From Candidatus Thermochlorobacteriaceae bacterium (GTDB lineage: Bacteria > Bacteroidota > Chlorobiia > Chlorobiales > Thermochlorobacteraceae), in the NCBI GenBank assembly GCA_029263855.1, contig JAJUFC010000015.1, positions 36,958 to 100,957 of the forward strand: a stretch of 64,000 nt of DNA. Direction: 5' to 3'. The number at the start of each line of letters is the position of its first letter. The first letter of the stretch is position 1. Below are positions 7,259 to 16,792 of this stretch, piece after piece. The position numbers and the translations under genes were made by a program. The notes beneath the pieces are model-generated. The model searched no databases. It saw nothing but the letters and a program-made list of their open reading frames with translations, and was not told the DNA's origin.

Positions 7259-9973
7259 ATGCTCACGCACAATCGTCTGAACACCTATCTCGCCTTAGCC
7301 GTCTTTCTCATTTCCGAACTTGTATATGTCTTGACCATGGCACCGACCTTCTCGTTTTGGGATTGCGGCGAGTTCGTCGCCGTCGCCTACACGCTCGGCG
7401 TGCCGCACCCGCCGGGAACGCCAATTTTCACGGTGCTTGGACGGCTGTTCACGATGATTCCATTTGGAGATGTTGGCGCGCGCGTCAATCTTCTTAGCAC
7501 GCTTTGTAGCGCGGCGACGGTGATGTTCACTTATCTCATCACGATTCGATTTATTCGCATTTATCGGCAAACAAACGCAGACGAGTGGTCGACAGCAGAA
7601 AAAATTTCCGCGTATTCGGCAGGGGTAATTGGCGCGTTTGCATTAGCATTCTCGGATAGTTTTTGGTTCAATGCTGTTGAGGCGGAAGTTTATGCCATGT
7701 CGATGCTCTTTAACTCGTCGGTGGTGTGGCTGATTTTGAAGTGGTATGAAGTCGCTGATGAAGAAGGCAACGAAAAGTGGCTGTTGCTCATCGCTTACGC
7801 TTTCGGGCTTGCGCTCGGCGTGCATTTGCAGGCGCTCTTGGCGTTTTTTGCCATCGCGATGGTCTATTACTACAAGCGCTACGAACTTTCCGTCTCCAGT
7901 TTCGCCGCGCTCGTCTTGATTTCGTCGTTTTTGTTCTTGGTGATTTATCCGGGCGTCGTCAAAGGCTTGCCCGCGATGATGCGCGATTACGGGCTATGGA
8001 CGATTTTCGCGCTCGTCGTCGGCTTGATTTACGCCGTCTATTACACACATCAAAACAAATTGCGCTTGTGGAATCTCGCCGCCGTTTCGCTCTTTTTGAT
8101 TGTCATCGGATACAGTTCCTTCACCGTGATTTACTTGCGCTCGCAAACAAATCCGCCGATTAACGAGAACGCGCCGAATACGATGGAAAAACTCTACTCC
8201 TATCTCAACCGTGAGCAATACGGCGACTATCCGATTTTCAAACGCCGTTGGTCACAAGACCCGCAACACCAGCAGAATTATCAAAAGTATTCCAGCGATA
8301 TGGATTTCTTCTTGAAGTATCAAGCAGGGCATTTGTATTTGCGATATTTCGGGTGGCAATTCATCGGTCGCTACGGCGATGTTCAGGACGACGGAATTGA
8401 CTTTTCAAAGTTTTGGGCGATTCCTTTCGGTATCGGCTTATTCGGAATGTTTTATCATTTCAGGCGACAGTGGAACATGGCGTTAGTAATTCTCGCGCTC
8501 TTGCTTCTAACAGGAATTTTCATCAACATCTATGCAAACCCGCCCGAGCCACAACCACGCGAGCGTGATTATGTGTATGTCGGCAGTTTCTTTGCCTTTG
8601 CAATTTGGATAGGCATTGGGATTGACGCGCTCTTTGAGACCATACGCGAGAGTTTGAAAGAAGAGAAACAGCTTGTGCCTGCAACGGTTGCGTTGTGCTT
8701 GTTCGGATTGCTCTTCGTTAATGGGAGAATGTTGCAAGTTAATTATCACTCGCACGACCGTAGCGGCAACTACGCGCCGTGGGATTACGCTTACAACTTG
8801 CTTAACAGTTGCGCCCAAGATGGAATTTTGTTCACCAACGGCGACAACGACACGTTTCCGCTTTGGTATCTGCAAGAAGTCGCCGGCGTAAGGCGCGACG
8901 TGCGCGTGGTGAATCTCTCGCTCGCCAACACGGATTGGTATGTCCGCCAACTCATTTACGAATCGCCGCGCGGCGCGAAGCCCATCAAAATGAACATCTC
9001 GGAGCGCGAACTTAAAAACTTCGGCTATGAGCAATGGTCGCCACGCGTGGTTGCGCTTCCTGTTCCTGCATCGGCAAAAAACGATGTCGTTCATTACGAT
9101 GAAGGCAAGAAAACTCGATTAAATCTCGATTCAAGTTCAACCGCTGTTCAGAGTGCGGTCGATACGGTTCGTTGGACGTTCGAGCCTTTCGTTAAACTGC
9201 AAAACGGACAAGGCTACATTCGCGCCCAAGATCGCGTCGTTTATGAAACTATTGTTAACAACATTTGGGAACGTCCTATTTACTTCGCCGTAACGGTCAG
9301 CGATAACAACCGCATCGGCATCGATAATTACCTCCGAATGGACGGCTTCGCCTACCGCGTCGTGCCCGTTAAAACTGATAACTACGGCTACTTCGAGCCG
9401 GAAATTATGTGGGATAAATTGATGAACGCATATCGCTACGAGCGTTTGGACGACCCAACGGTTTATTACGACGAAAACACGCGCCGAATGGTGAGCAATT
9501 ATCGCACAATTATGCTTCAACTCGCGCAACACTACACGCAAAATCCAAATGCTATCTCGACCATTCGCGACAAAGAAGGCAATATCAAACAAGTCTCGAA
9601 CAAAGAATTAGCGACGCAACTCTTGGATAAATCGCTCTCGATTTTGCCGACAGCGATTGGCGAAATGGATTATCGCATCTTGCAAGCCATTATTCAACTT
9701 TATTCCAAAGTTGATGGCAAAGCGCAAATTGCTCGGTTGCTTCCCACTTTGGAAGAATCCGTCGACCGCCGTGTTCAAGCCAACCCGAATGACCTTTCAC
9801 CGCGTTATATTCTTGCGACAGCATATCGCTCCGTCGGCGAGTATGATAAAGCCGTTACCATTTTGCAATCGCTTTCACAGCAATACAGCCAAGATTCATT
9901 CTTGAAGAAAGAACTTGAAGACACGAAAGCGCAAGCGAATAGAAATCGCCCAAATGCTGACACGACCAAATAA
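7259..9973 (+). CDS. DUF2723 membrane protein with C-terminal TPR region, 904 aa
   Basis: Residues 1 to about 500 are a multi-spanning DUF2723 domain. Its first part contains FWDCGEFVAVAYTLGVPHPP, the acidic motif of this GT-C-like (protein O-mannosyltransferase-related) family. A soluble domain follows, and the last 130 residues look like TPR helices (PRYILATAYRSVGEYDKAVT). Such proteins are frequent in Bacteroidota-type genomes and are thought to be membrane glycosyltransferases using lipid-linked sugar; the activity here is inference. It lies upstream of lpxA with a 25-base gap, placing it among envelope-biogenesis genes. Confidence 0.85.
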   Translation: MLTHNRLNTYLALAVFLISELVYVLTMAPTFSFWDCGEFVAVAYTLGVPHPPGTPIFTVLGRLFTMIPFGDVGARVNLLSTLCSAATVMFTYLITIRFIRIYRQTNADEWSTAEKISAYSAGVIGAFALAFSDSFWFNAVEAEVYAMSMLFNSSVVWLILKWYEVADEEGNEKWLLLIAYAFGLALGVHLQALLAFFAIAMVYYYKRYELSVSSFAALVLISSFLFLVIYPGVVKGLPAMMRDYGLWTIFALVVGLIYAVYYTHQNKLRLWNLAAVSLFLIVIGYSSFTVIYLRSQTNPPINENAPNTMEKLYSYLNREQYGDYPIFKRRWSQDPQHQQNYQKYSSDMDFFLKYQAGHLYLRYFGWQFIGRYGDVQDDGIDFSKFWAIPFGIGLFGMFYHFRRQWNMALVILALLLLTGIFINIYANPPEPQPRERDYVYVGSFFAFAIWIGIGIDALFETIRESLKEEKQLVPATVALCLFGLLFVNGRMLQVNYHSHDRSGNYAPWDYAYNLLNSCAQDGILFTNGDNDTFPLWYLQEVAGVRRDVRVVNLSLANTDWYVRQLIYESPRGAKPIKMNISERELKNFGYEQWSPRVVALPVPASAKNDVVHYDEGKKTRLNLDSSSTAVQSAVDTVRWTFEPFVKLQNGQGYIRAQDRVVYETIVNNIWERPIYFAVTVSDNNRIGIDNYLRMDGFAYRVVPVKTDNYGYFEPEIMWDKLMNAYRYERLDDPTVYYDENTRRMVSNYRTIMLQLAQHYTQNPNAISTIRDKEGNIKQVSNKELATQLLDKSLSILPTAIGEMDYRILQAIIQLYSKVDGKAQIARLLPTLEESVDRRVQANPNDLSPRYILATAYRSVGEYDKAVTILQSLSQQYSQDSFLKKELEDTKAQANRNRPNADTTK

Positions 9974-9998
9974 TTTGAATTGCATAATTCGAGTTACC

Positions 9999-10796
9999 AT
10001 GAACATTGAGATTCACCCGACCGCTATCGTCAGCCCAAAAGCCCGACTTGCCGACAGTGTTTGTATCGGCGCATACAGCATCGTTGAGGACGATGTCGAA
10101 CTTGGAGAAGGCACAGTTGTTCAGCCACGCGCGTATATCGGGAACGGTGCGCGCATCGGCAAACACTGCCAAATTTTCGTCGGTGCCGTGATTTCAATGA
10201 TTCCACAAGATTTGAAGTTCAAGGGCGAAACCTCTTTTGCGATTATCGGCGATAATACCACGATTCGCGAATACGCCACCGTTCATCGCGGCACAGGCGA
10301 AAATGGCAAGACGCTTGTGGGTTCTGATTGCCTCATCATGGCATACGTTCACTTGGCGCACGACGTTGTTGTTGGAAATCACGTCATTATTTCAAACACA
10401 ACACAAGTTGCGGGGCATTGCGAAATCGGCGATTACGCCACGATTGGCGGCGTTTGCGGCATTCATCAATTCACGCGGATTGGACGGCACACGATGGTGG
10501 CGAGCTCTTCGCGCGTCGTTTATGACGTTCCACCTTTCGTGATGGCAGGCAGAGAGCCATTTCGCTACGAGGGATTAAACCTTGTCGGATTGAAGCGACG
10601 CGGATTTTCTCCTGAAACGCTTGCCTCTTTGCGCAGTCTGTATCGGCTTATTTTTCAATCGGGATTGCTCATTTCAAATGCGTTGGAGCGCGTTAAGTCG
10701 GAAATCGCGCCCTCGCCTGAGCGCGACGAAGTTATTGCCTTTTTTGAGTCGGGAAAACACCGCAAGTTTATTCGCTCGCCGCTTCATTTTGAGTAG
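9999..10796 (+). CDS. lpxA: UDP-N-acetylglucosamine acyltransferase LpxA
   Basis: The ATG at 9999 gives 265 residues, the usual LpxA length of about 262. The N-terminal two thirds are hexapeptide repeats forming the left-handed beta helix. The catalytic-His neighbourhood ([15 protein letters not shown]) is near residue 120-130, and the [13 protein letters not shown] segment is typical of LpxA. The C-terminal helical domain includes [13 protein letters not shown]. It catalyses the first step of lipid A synthesis in the cytoplasm, transferring a 3-hydroxyacyl chain from ACP to UDP-GlcNAc. No lpxD, lpxB or fabZ is adjacent. Identification is secure and shows that the cell makes LPS. Confidence 0.95.
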   Translation: MNIEIHPTAIVSPKARLADSVCIGAYSIVEDDVELGEGTVVQPRAYIGNGARIGKHCQIFVGAVISMIPQDLKFKGETSFAIIGDNTTIREYATVHRGTGENGKTLVGSDCLIMAYVHLAHDVVVGNHVIISNTTQVAGHCEIGDYATIGGVCGIHQFTRIGRHTMVASSSRVVYDVPPFVMAGREPFRYEGLNLVGLKRRGFSPETLASLRSLYRLIFQSGLLISNALERVKSEIAPSPERDEVIAFFESGKHRKFIRSPLHFE

Positions 10797-10860
10797 TCTT
10801 GCAATTCTCGAAACCTTTTCTAAATTCCCAAAATTTTTTAAACGCAAACTTGTTCCCACT

Positions 10861-11349
10861 ATGGCACGAGACCTCAACAAAGTAATGCTCATTGGTCGCT
10901 TAGGAGCAGACCCTGAAGCCCGTTCCACACCCAGCGGCTCGACCGTTGTCAATTTCAATTTAGCCACTGGCGAGAGTTACAAGGATAAGAATACGGGGCA
11001 GACCGTTGATAAAACCGAATGGCATCGAATTGTTGTTTGGGATAAACTCGGCGAAATTTGTCGGCAATATCTTCACAAAGGAAGCTTGGTTTATATCGAG
11101 GGCAAATTGCAAACGCGCAGTTGGGACGACAAGGAGACGGGCAAGAAAAGCTACATGACGGAAGTCGTCTGCACTGATATGCAAATTTTAACGCCTAAGT
11201 CGCAAAGCGATAAAGGAGGACAAATGCCGCCGCCGTCGGTATATGAAGATGTGCCTGCGTCGTCCTCGCCAAAAGCGTCGGCACCGCGCGCAGCGCAAGT
11301 CTCTGACATGCCGCCGAGCGAACCTAAGAACGACGATTTGCCGTTTTGA
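10861..11349 (+). CDS. ssb: Single-stranded DNA-binding protein SSB
   Basis: A 162-residue protein. The N-terminal 110 residues form the OB fold ([42 protein letters not shown]). A Pro/Ser-rich flexible linker follows, and the protein ends in the acidic tip NDDLPF, through which SSB binds replication and repair partners. The ATG at 10861 is taken because it begins exactly at the family's usual N-terminus. The gene is followed by a hairpin terminator 25 bases after its stop. Confidence 0.95.
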   Translation: MARDLNKVMLIGRLGADPEARSTPSGSTVVNFNLATGESYKDKNTGQTVDKTEWHRIVVWDKLGEICRQYLHKGSLVYIEGKLQTRSWDDKETGKKSYMTEVVCTDMQILTPKSQSDKGGQMPPPSVYEDVPASSSPKASAPRAAQVSDMPPSEPKNDDLPF

Positions 11350-11373
11350 TACGCTTTCATTAACGCCAATCAT

Positions 11374-11398
11374 GCCGCTTCTTCGCAAGCGGCTTTTT
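11374..11398 (+). terminator. Terminator after ssb
   Basis: The stem GCCGCTT/AAGCGGC has loop cttcgc and is followed directly by TTTTT. The next gene starts eight bases later. Confidence 0.75.
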
Positions 11399-11405
11399 CT
11401 TTTCT

Positions 11406-12698
11406 ATGCTTCGCTTCTTTTTTGCTCTCTTGCTGATAGTGCCGCAAATCGCTTATGCACAATCTCCGTCGGATACTGCACAGCGCGTCGTCGTTTTAGA
11501 CCGAGCAAATGAAATCTCGAGCGGCACTTTTACATCGCCGAAAACGAAAACCTCGCCCGCCATTTCCGAGCCGATTCGCATTGTGAGCGGCGATGTGCGT
11601 TTCACTGAATCGACGACGACCGTCGACTGCGACACTGCGGTGCAATTCCTTCAATCCCGAAAAATTCGCTTGGTTGGCAATATCGTCATCGTGCGCGATA
11701 CCGTTACCATTCGTGGCGAAGAGGGATTTTATTTTCCCGACGAGCGCAAGTCCTTGCTCGAAAAAAATGTAAGCCTCACCGATAAGCAAGTCTTGCTCAA
11801 CAGCCAAAAAGGGCTTTATCTCTCCGACATCAAAACGGCGTATTTCAGCGAAAAAGTATCTTTGAAAGATACCGCCAATCTCATTTTCTCCGATAGTCTC
11901 GTTTATTATCGCATCGAAGCCAGAGCGATTGTATTGGGCAGTGTGGTTGTAACGAATCCGACAGATAACATTGTCATCACAGGCGATTACGGCGAGCATT
12001 TTACTAACGAAAAACGCAGTTTCATTACAGGAAATCCAGTTCTCACCAAAATCGATACGACCTCGTCAGGCGAAATTGATACGCTCATCATTCGCTCTAA
12101 ACGAATGGACGCTTTCCGAAGCGAGTCAGACACCTTGCCGCGCATTGACATCACCGACAGCGTCCGAATTCGGCGCGGCGTGCTTCGCTCTCGCTCCAAC
12201 AAGGCAAGATACTTACTTCAAAAAAAGATGATTCTGCTCTATGAAAATCCTATCGTTTGGTATGAAAACAATCAACTGACAGGCGACTCGATTGTCGTTG
12301 AACTCCGTGAGGACGGGCGGCGGAATCGGATTGATAAAATGTTCATTTATCGGCGTGCCTTTCTTGCCTCAAAAGATTCGCTCGATAATTCGGGCAGAAA
12401 ATTCAATCAAATTTCAGGTAACGAGATGGTGATTACCTTCAATGAAACTTCTCAAATTGAGCGTGCCGATGTCTTCAAGCAGTCGCGTAGCCTCTACTAC
12501 ACCTTTGACGACGGTAAGCCGAAAGGCGCGAACTTGACCAGCGGCGACGAAATAACCGTTTATTTTCAGAACAATCAAATTCAATCTATCACCTTTCGCG
12601 GCGCGATTGAAGGCACGCAATATCCTGAACGGCTGATTCAGCGCGTTCAAAATCTCCCAAACTTCCAATGGCGCGACTCCGAAAAGCCAACCGACTAA
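11406..12698 (+). CDS. LptA/OstA-like periplasmic protein
   Basis: The signal peptide (MLRFFFALLLIVPQIAYAQS) is followed by OstA/LptA-type beta-jellyroll repeats: segments of the form RLVGNIVIVRDTVTIRGEEG, LLEKNVSLTD, and TGNPVLTK. At 430 residues it is much longer than Escherichia coli LptA and resembles the OstA-like proteins of Bacteroidota and Chlorobiota, in which several repeats are stacked. LptA homologues form the bridge that carries LPS across the periplasm; that role is inference from fold. It lies eight bases downstream of the ssb terminator, so it probably has its own promoter or relies on read-through. Confidence 0.8.
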   Translation: MLRFFFALLLIVPQIAYAQSPSDTAQRVVVLDRANEISSGTFTSPKTKTSPAISEPIRIVSGDVRFTESTTTVDCDTAVQFLQSRKIRLVGNIVIVRDTVTIRGEEGFYFPDERKSLLEKNVSLTDKQVLLNSQKGLYLSDIKTAYFSEKVSLKDTANLIFSDSLVYYRIEARAIVLGSVVVTNPTDNIVITGDYGEHFTNEKRSFITGNPVLTKIDTTSSGEIDTLIIRSKRMDAFRSESDTLPRIDITDSVRIRRGVLRSRSNKARYLLQKKMILLYENPIVWYENNQLTGDSIVVELREDGRRNRIDKMFIYRRAFLASKDSLDNSGRKFNQISGNEMVITFNETSQIERADVFKQSRSLYYTFDDGKPKGANLTSGDEITVYFQNNQIQSITFRGAIEGTQYPERLIQRVQNLPNFQWRDSEKPTD

Positions 12699-12730
12699 AA
12701 CTTTTATCCCTCAACAGTTTTCTCGAACAA

Positions 12731-12754
12731 AAAAGGCGGACAAATGTCCGCCTT
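12731..12754 (-). terminator. Terminator of the OmpA-like gene
   Basis: The stem AAGGCGGAC/GTCCGCCTT has an AAAT loop. On the minus strand it runs into TTTTTTG, so it ends the gene whose stop lies at 12777. Confidence 0.75.
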
Positions 12755-12776
12755 CAAAACCCCATTTATCGCGAGA

Positions 12777-13499
12777 TTACTTTTTCTTTTTGCCTTTTGG
12801 TGCTTTCGGCTCAACGATGCGAACAACTTTCGCTTCGATTTTTCCAGAAGCCATGCCTTTGCCAACAACGACGCGGTTGCCTGCAATTTTGTTCTTCACG
12901 AGGTAAGAACGAACCGCAGAGGCGCGCTTCATCGCTTCAGCTTTTTGACGCTTGGCTGGCGTAGAAGCATCAGCAAAACCAGTGACTTCAACAACCAAAT
13001 TTTCTTTTTCCTTCAACAAATTCACAAGACGGCTCAAGTCAGATTCATCGGTGATTTTGCCGTTCTTAGCAAATGAAGTGTTGAACGAAAGCATATCGCC
13101 GACATTGCTGAGCGTTGGTGGTGGTGGCGGCGGTGGTGGTGGTGGTGGTGGCGGTGGCGGTGGTGGCGGGTCTTTCACGGTAACCGTTACGGTTTGTTCA
13201 ACTGAACCACCTTCGTTGCTTGCATACAAGCGATATGTTGTTGTTTGGCTGGGATTAACGTTTGAGTTACCGACAATCATCGTGTCGCCTTCGGCGCGAA
13301 GCATGGGCTCCATTCCGTCAATTAAGACGGTATCGGGTGAGCCATAGACTTCCCAAGCAAGGTTAACTGGACCCTTGCCTTTGATGATTGACTCGGGTGT
13401 TGCCTTGAAAGAGGCAATGGTTGGTGGTGCTGGTGGACCGCCGCAGCGCATCGCAACCGCACACAAAACGGACAGAGTGATGACTTGAAGTCGTCTCAT
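12777..13499 (-). CDS. OmpA-like protein with an 18-residue polyproline spacer
   Basis: The 240-residue precursor has an N-terminal export signal. It may be a lipoprotein (AVAMRCGG), but the lipobox is not canonical. An Ig-like beta domain follows (FKATPESIIKGKGPVNLAWE to about residue 108) and then exactly 18 consecutive prolines. The C-terminal domain, from about residue 135, looks like OmpA: VEVTGFADASTPAKRQKAEA and SAVRSYLVKNKIAGNRV, the peptidoglycan-binding region. The prolines probably form a stiff rod reaching through the periplasm to the cell wall. It has its own terminator. The OmpA domain lacks a clearly complete NxxLSxxRA motif, with the Arg of SAVRSYL taking its place. Confidence 0.8.
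   Translation of the reverse strand: MRRLQVITLSVLCAVAMRCGGPPAPPTIASFKATPESIIKGKGPVNLAWEVYGSPDTVLIDGMEPMLRAEGDTMIVGNSNVNPSQTTTYRLYASNEGGSVEQTVTVTVKDPPPPPPPPPPPPPPPPPPTLSNVGDMLSFNTSFAKNGKITDESDLSRLVNLLKEKENLVVEVTGFADASTPAKRQKAEAMKRASAVRSYLVKNKIAGNRVVVGKGMASGKIEAKVVRIVEPKAPKGKKKK
13116..13169. repeat. Triplet microsatellite (tgg/cgg) encoding polyproline
   Basis: There are 18 codons in a row reading as proline on the minus strand, written with a mixture of CCA and CCG. Because the repeat unit is three bases, slippage would change linker length without shifting frame. Confidence 0.9.
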
Positions 13500-13723
13500 G
13501 ATGAGTGTTCTCCTCGTTTTTGACGTTTGGTGAGATTAAAAAAGCTTTCTCTTATGTAGAAAGTTGAGTTGATAAAAAATTAGCGGTGTTTTTTTGACCG
13601 TCCTTCCCACGATTGATATTTGCAGACTGCAATGATAACCGTGAAAAGTGGGCGCAATATACAACGATTTAATTCAATTTCGAAAATTGCACACTTTTTT
13701 TTGCGCTTATTTGCTTTGTCAAG
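13500..13723. other. Intergenic region between the OmpA-like and permease genes
   Basis: This 224-base, AT-rich stretch has no ORF. On the minus strand a purine-rich GAGGAG lies 7-13 bases before the OmpA-like ATG and could act as a ribosome binding site. No convincing promoter pair is seen. Confidence 0.4.
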
Positions 13724-15091
13724 TTATTGGTATTTAAGGGCTTCAACTGGTTCGATGCGAGCGGCGCGGTTAGCAGGGTAAAGTCCTGCAAGCATACTAA
13801 TCAAGATGGAAAACACAATTGCGGAAATGACAAGCCAACTTGGAAAGTAAAAAAAGGCTAATTCCGTTCCCGCTTGTTTTTGCACATAGTAGTTCGCAAG
13901 CGCATTCACGCCCATCGTGCCGAGTTTTCCCAAGAGCAATCCCAGCACGCCGCCGAAGAATCCAATCACTGCGCTTTCAACGAGAATGATGCGCCGCACA
14001 TCGCCATCATTTGCGCCGACGGCTTTCATAATTCCAATTTCTCTGTATCGCTCCATGATGGACATAATCATCGTGTTCGTGATGCCAAGCGTTGCCACAA
14101 CCAGCGCAATCGTTCCAACAACCGCCAATGCCATATCAAATAAGATAAAGAGCCGTTTGAACTCCTCGAATTCATCAGCGAAGCTGGTGGCATTGAGATT
14201 GATTTTTTGCAGTGCGGCTTTGACGACTTCGGCTTCTTTTGGGTTGCCGACGCGAACGACAATCGCTTGATAGCCGTCGCGCTGTTCGGTGCGTCGTAGC
14301 AAATCAATCGTCGACATGAAGTTGAGCCGCTCCAACCCTTCCGCTGTCGCCATTGGCATAATGAGGCGCAATCCGCTCGAGAGTTTTTGAATGTCTTTAT
14401 CCATAATCCCACCAATTCGGAATTGGTATTTGCGCTCGGCGATAGGCATTCCGCCGCCCACGCCAAAAGTGGTCGAAAGCGTCATGATTTTTTTGAAGTC
14501 GAGCGTTACGGTCGTGAGCGTTACAGTTTTGCCTAATGCGTCTTGAGGATTTTTCACGCCAATGCGATTGAGCAAAATTTCCGACACGACGACCTCTTTG
14601 GCGGAATCGCTCGCGAAGAACGTCCCATAGCGAATTTGATTGTAGCCTGCTGTTCTGCCCATCGAGGCGGGCAAGGCTTCGGTTAAGACAGGCGTGTCGA
14701 GCGTATCGAGCGCAAGCCGACATGGGAAAATCACCTCAGGATACACAATCGCGTCGGGCGCAACCTGTACCGAAAGTGCTTTGACTTTCTCCAACACTTC
14801 GGGCGTCAGAACCACCAAGTTTGCTTCCTTTTTCTTCTCGTTCTTAAAAACACGGTTTGAAAAATTCACAAGGCTTGCAAACTCGTTGCTCGTCGGCGAG
14901 ATGCGCACCGTGTTGAAGAGTTCAAGGTCGCTGAATTCATCGGTAAAAGTTTTCTGAAGCCCCGAACCGTAGGCGAGCATTGAAACGAGTGCCGCCGTTC
15001 CGACACCAACGCCGATAATGGTGAGCGTGTTGCGCAGTTTGGCGCGACGTAGGTTTTCAAAAGCAAAGCGAAGTAAGTCGTGAAGTGTCAT
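13724..15091 (-). CDS. ABC transporter permease, MacB/FtsX type
   Basis: A 455-residue protein in the classic MacB-type layout. TM1 is near residues 18-40 (NTLTIIGVGVGTAALVSMLA), then a large periplasmic MacB core domain, then three TM helices at the C-terminus (VGTIALVVATLGITNTMIMS, then SAVIGFFGGVLGLLLG and SWLVISAIVFSILISMLAGL). It ends in the family signature PANRAARIEPVEALKYQ. These permeases act with an ATPase (LolD/MacB type) in lipoprotein release, drug export or mechanotransmission. No ATPase gene is adjacent, so the partner is elsewhere. The ATG at 15091 is chosen because the family begins at that position; a TTG 20 codons upstream is less likely. Confidence 0.87.
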   Translation of the reverse strand: MTLHDLLRFAFENLRRAKLRNTLTIIGVGVGTAALVSMLAYGSGLQKTFTDEFSDLELFNTVRISPTSNEFASLVNFSNRVFKNEKKKEANLVVLTPEVLEKVKALSVQVAPDAIVYPEVIFPCRLALDTLDTPVLTEALPASMGRTAGYNQIRYGTFFASDSAKEVVVSEILLNRIGVKNPQDALGKTVTLTTVTLDFKKIMTLSTTFGVGGGMPIAERKYQFRIGGIMDKDIQKLSSGLRLIMPMATAEGLERLNFMSTIDLLRRTEQRDGYQAIVVRVGNPKEAEVVKAALQKINLNATSFADEFEEFKRLFILFDMALAVVGTIALVVATLGITNTMIMSIMERYREIGIMKAVGANDGDVRRIILVESAVIGFFGGVLGLLLGKLGTMGVNALANYYVQKQAGTELAFFYFPSWLVISAIVFSILISMLAGLYPANRAARIEPVEALKYQ

Positions 15092-15339
15092 TAAGTATTG
15101 AGCAGATTGAAGAATTAAATAAACCTTCGTCTGTGCAAACGAGGCAGTCAAGGGTAATCGTTCTTTACAAGTTGAACTTGAAATCGGCTATCTCGGCTCT
15201 TTTTTCGGGTTATACTTCCGCGATTTGTTTGGGCGGCGACCGATGTGCCTCTAAATTCATTGCAATTAGAAGTAACTGCTTTTGAAGTTACCGCTTTGCA
15301 GTTTGAAGTTTTTGAAGTTATTGAAGAAGGAGAATTAAG
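15092..15339. other. Divergent intergenic region upstream of the PucC-like gene
   Basis: The 248 bases between divergent genes contain three near-identical decamers tttgaagtt(a/t) at 15281, 15302 and 15311, on the pucC-like side. GAAGGAGA then lies 5-12 bases before its ATG as a clear ribosome binding site. The repeats could be an operator, but no known factor is matched. Confidence 0.4.
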
Positions 15340-16788
15340 ATGTTAAACCACCTTTCACGCCAAAATCAATTTGAGCGTCATCATACGGATTTACCCACTG
15401 AAGCCCACGTTCCACAATCGCCGCTTACCGAGCGTGCGGTTCAAACGCCTGAATCCAAGTTAGAGCAACTCTCGCGAGAAATTCCGTTGCCGCGCGTCTT
15501 GCAAATTTGCTTGCTTCAACTCTCAACGGCGACGCTCTTCGTGTTGCTCAACAGCACGCTCAACCGTGTGATGGTTGTGGAACTCAACATTTCGGCGACG
15601 CTTGTCGGAGTGCTCATTGGCTTTCACAACATTTTAGCGTTTGTGCGTCCGATGATTGGGCATTACAGCGATACGCACTTGCGATTTGGCTTGCGCCGCA
15701 CGCCGAACATCATCGTCGGAAACCTGCTTGCTGTGTCGGGCGTGGTGCTGTCGGTTTATGGTGCATTGGCATTTGAAGAAAATTTCGCGCTCGGCATCGC
15801 CTTGCTTCTCATCGCCTTTACGCTTTACGGCATCGGAGTGAATTTCGTCGGCACGATGTTCTACGCACTTCTTGCAGATAGCGCAGGCGAAAAGCACAAA
15901 GCCAAAGCCGTTACGGTTGGTTGGTTCGTTCTCATTCTCGGCACGATTGTCGCAAGCGGTTTTATTGGAAAATACCTCGAGAACTTTTCGATGGAGCGGC
16001 TTGTGTCGCTCTTTTGGGTCGGCGCGGGCATCTCGATTTTCTTCACTTGGCTCGCGGTGTTTGGCACGGAAAAACGCTTCGCTCGTGAGCATGAAATTGT
16101 TAAGAACGAAAAGCATGCCTTGCATTTAAGCGATGCCTTGAAGCGACTGGCAGCAAACCCGACCGTTTATGCGTTCTTCATTTTTATGTTCGTAACCGTT
16201 GTCGCCATTCAAGGTCAAGATGTGATTCTCGAACCTTTCGGCGCAGAACTTTTTGGCATGAGCGTTTCTCAAACCACTGAACTCACGCGCATTTGGGGCA
16301 CAGGCACCATGCTCGGCATTGTTACGCTTGGCTTGTTCTTCGTCAATCGCATTGGAAAGAAGCGCACGACCTATCTCGGCTGTTTCGTTTCTGCACTTGG
16401 CTTCTTGGCGATTTCACTTTCACCGATGCTCGACATTCTCGCCTTTAAAGGCGGCGTGTTTTTGCTTGGCATCGGAAACGGCGCGCTCACGGTTGGCACG
16501 CTCACGATTATGATGGACATGACCACGCGCGAAAACGCGGGGCTTTTTATGGGACTTTGGGGAATGGGACAAGCCATCGCCAATTTCGTCGCTAACGCGG
16601 CGGGCGGCGCGATTCGCGACATCGCGCTTTGGATTACGCAAAATCATTATGTAGGCTATGCGACAGCATTCGGCATTGAAATCATCGGACTTGTCGCCGC
16701 TATTATGATTTTGCGCGGCATTGATATTCAAGAGTTTCAATCGAAAACACAGCACACGCTTTCAAGCGTTGTGAGCCAAGCCGATTAA
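15340..16788 (+). CDS. PucC-like (bacteriochlorophyll delivery, BCD) MFS transporter
   Basis: A 482-residue, 12-TM major facilitator protein. After a 50-residue polar N-terminus, the membrane part carries features of the PucC/BCD family: VMVVELNISATLVGVLIGFH, then RPMIGHYSDTHLRFGLRRTP. The hallmark QGQDVILEPFGAELFGMSV is near residue 288, and MDMTTRENAGLFMGLWGMGQ near 386. Known members (PucC, LhaA, Bch2/G115) help assemble light-harvesting or reaction-centre complexes and occur almost only in chlorophototrophs. Hence this gene suggests that the host makes bacteriochlorophyll. A good ribosome binding site precedes the ATG. A small lipoprotein gene follows four bases after its stop, probably co-transcribed. 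Whether it moves pigment or acts as an assembly factor is unsettled in the family. Confidence 0.9.
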   Translation: MLNHLSRQNQFERHHTDLPTEAHVPQSPLTERAVQTPESKLEQLSREIPLPRVLQICLLQLSTATLFVLLNSTLNRVMVVELNISATLVGVLIGFHNILAFVRPMIGHYSDTHLRFGLRRTPNIIVGNLLAVSGVVLSVYGALAFEENFALGIALLLIAFTLYGIGVNFVGTMFYALLADSAGEKHKAKAVTVGWFVLILGTIVASGFIGKYLENFSMERLVSLFWVGAGISIFFTWLAVFGTEKRFAREHEIVKNEKHALHLSDALKRLAANPTVYAFFIFMFVTVVAIQGQDVILEPFGAELFGMSVSQTTELTRIWGTGTMLGIVTLGLFFVNRIGKKRTTYLGCFVSALGFLAISLSPMLDILAFKGGVFLLGIGNGALTVGTLTIMMDMTTRENAGLFMGLWGMGQAIANFVANAAGGAIRDIALWITQNHYVGYATAFGIEIIGLVAAIMILRGIDIQEFQSKTQHTLSSVVSQAD

Positions 16789-16792
16789 GCAA

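Noticed and set aside
8507..9094. Minus-strand ORF inside the DUF2723 gene
   Set aside because: Antisense shadow of a conserved membrane protein gene; no independent features.
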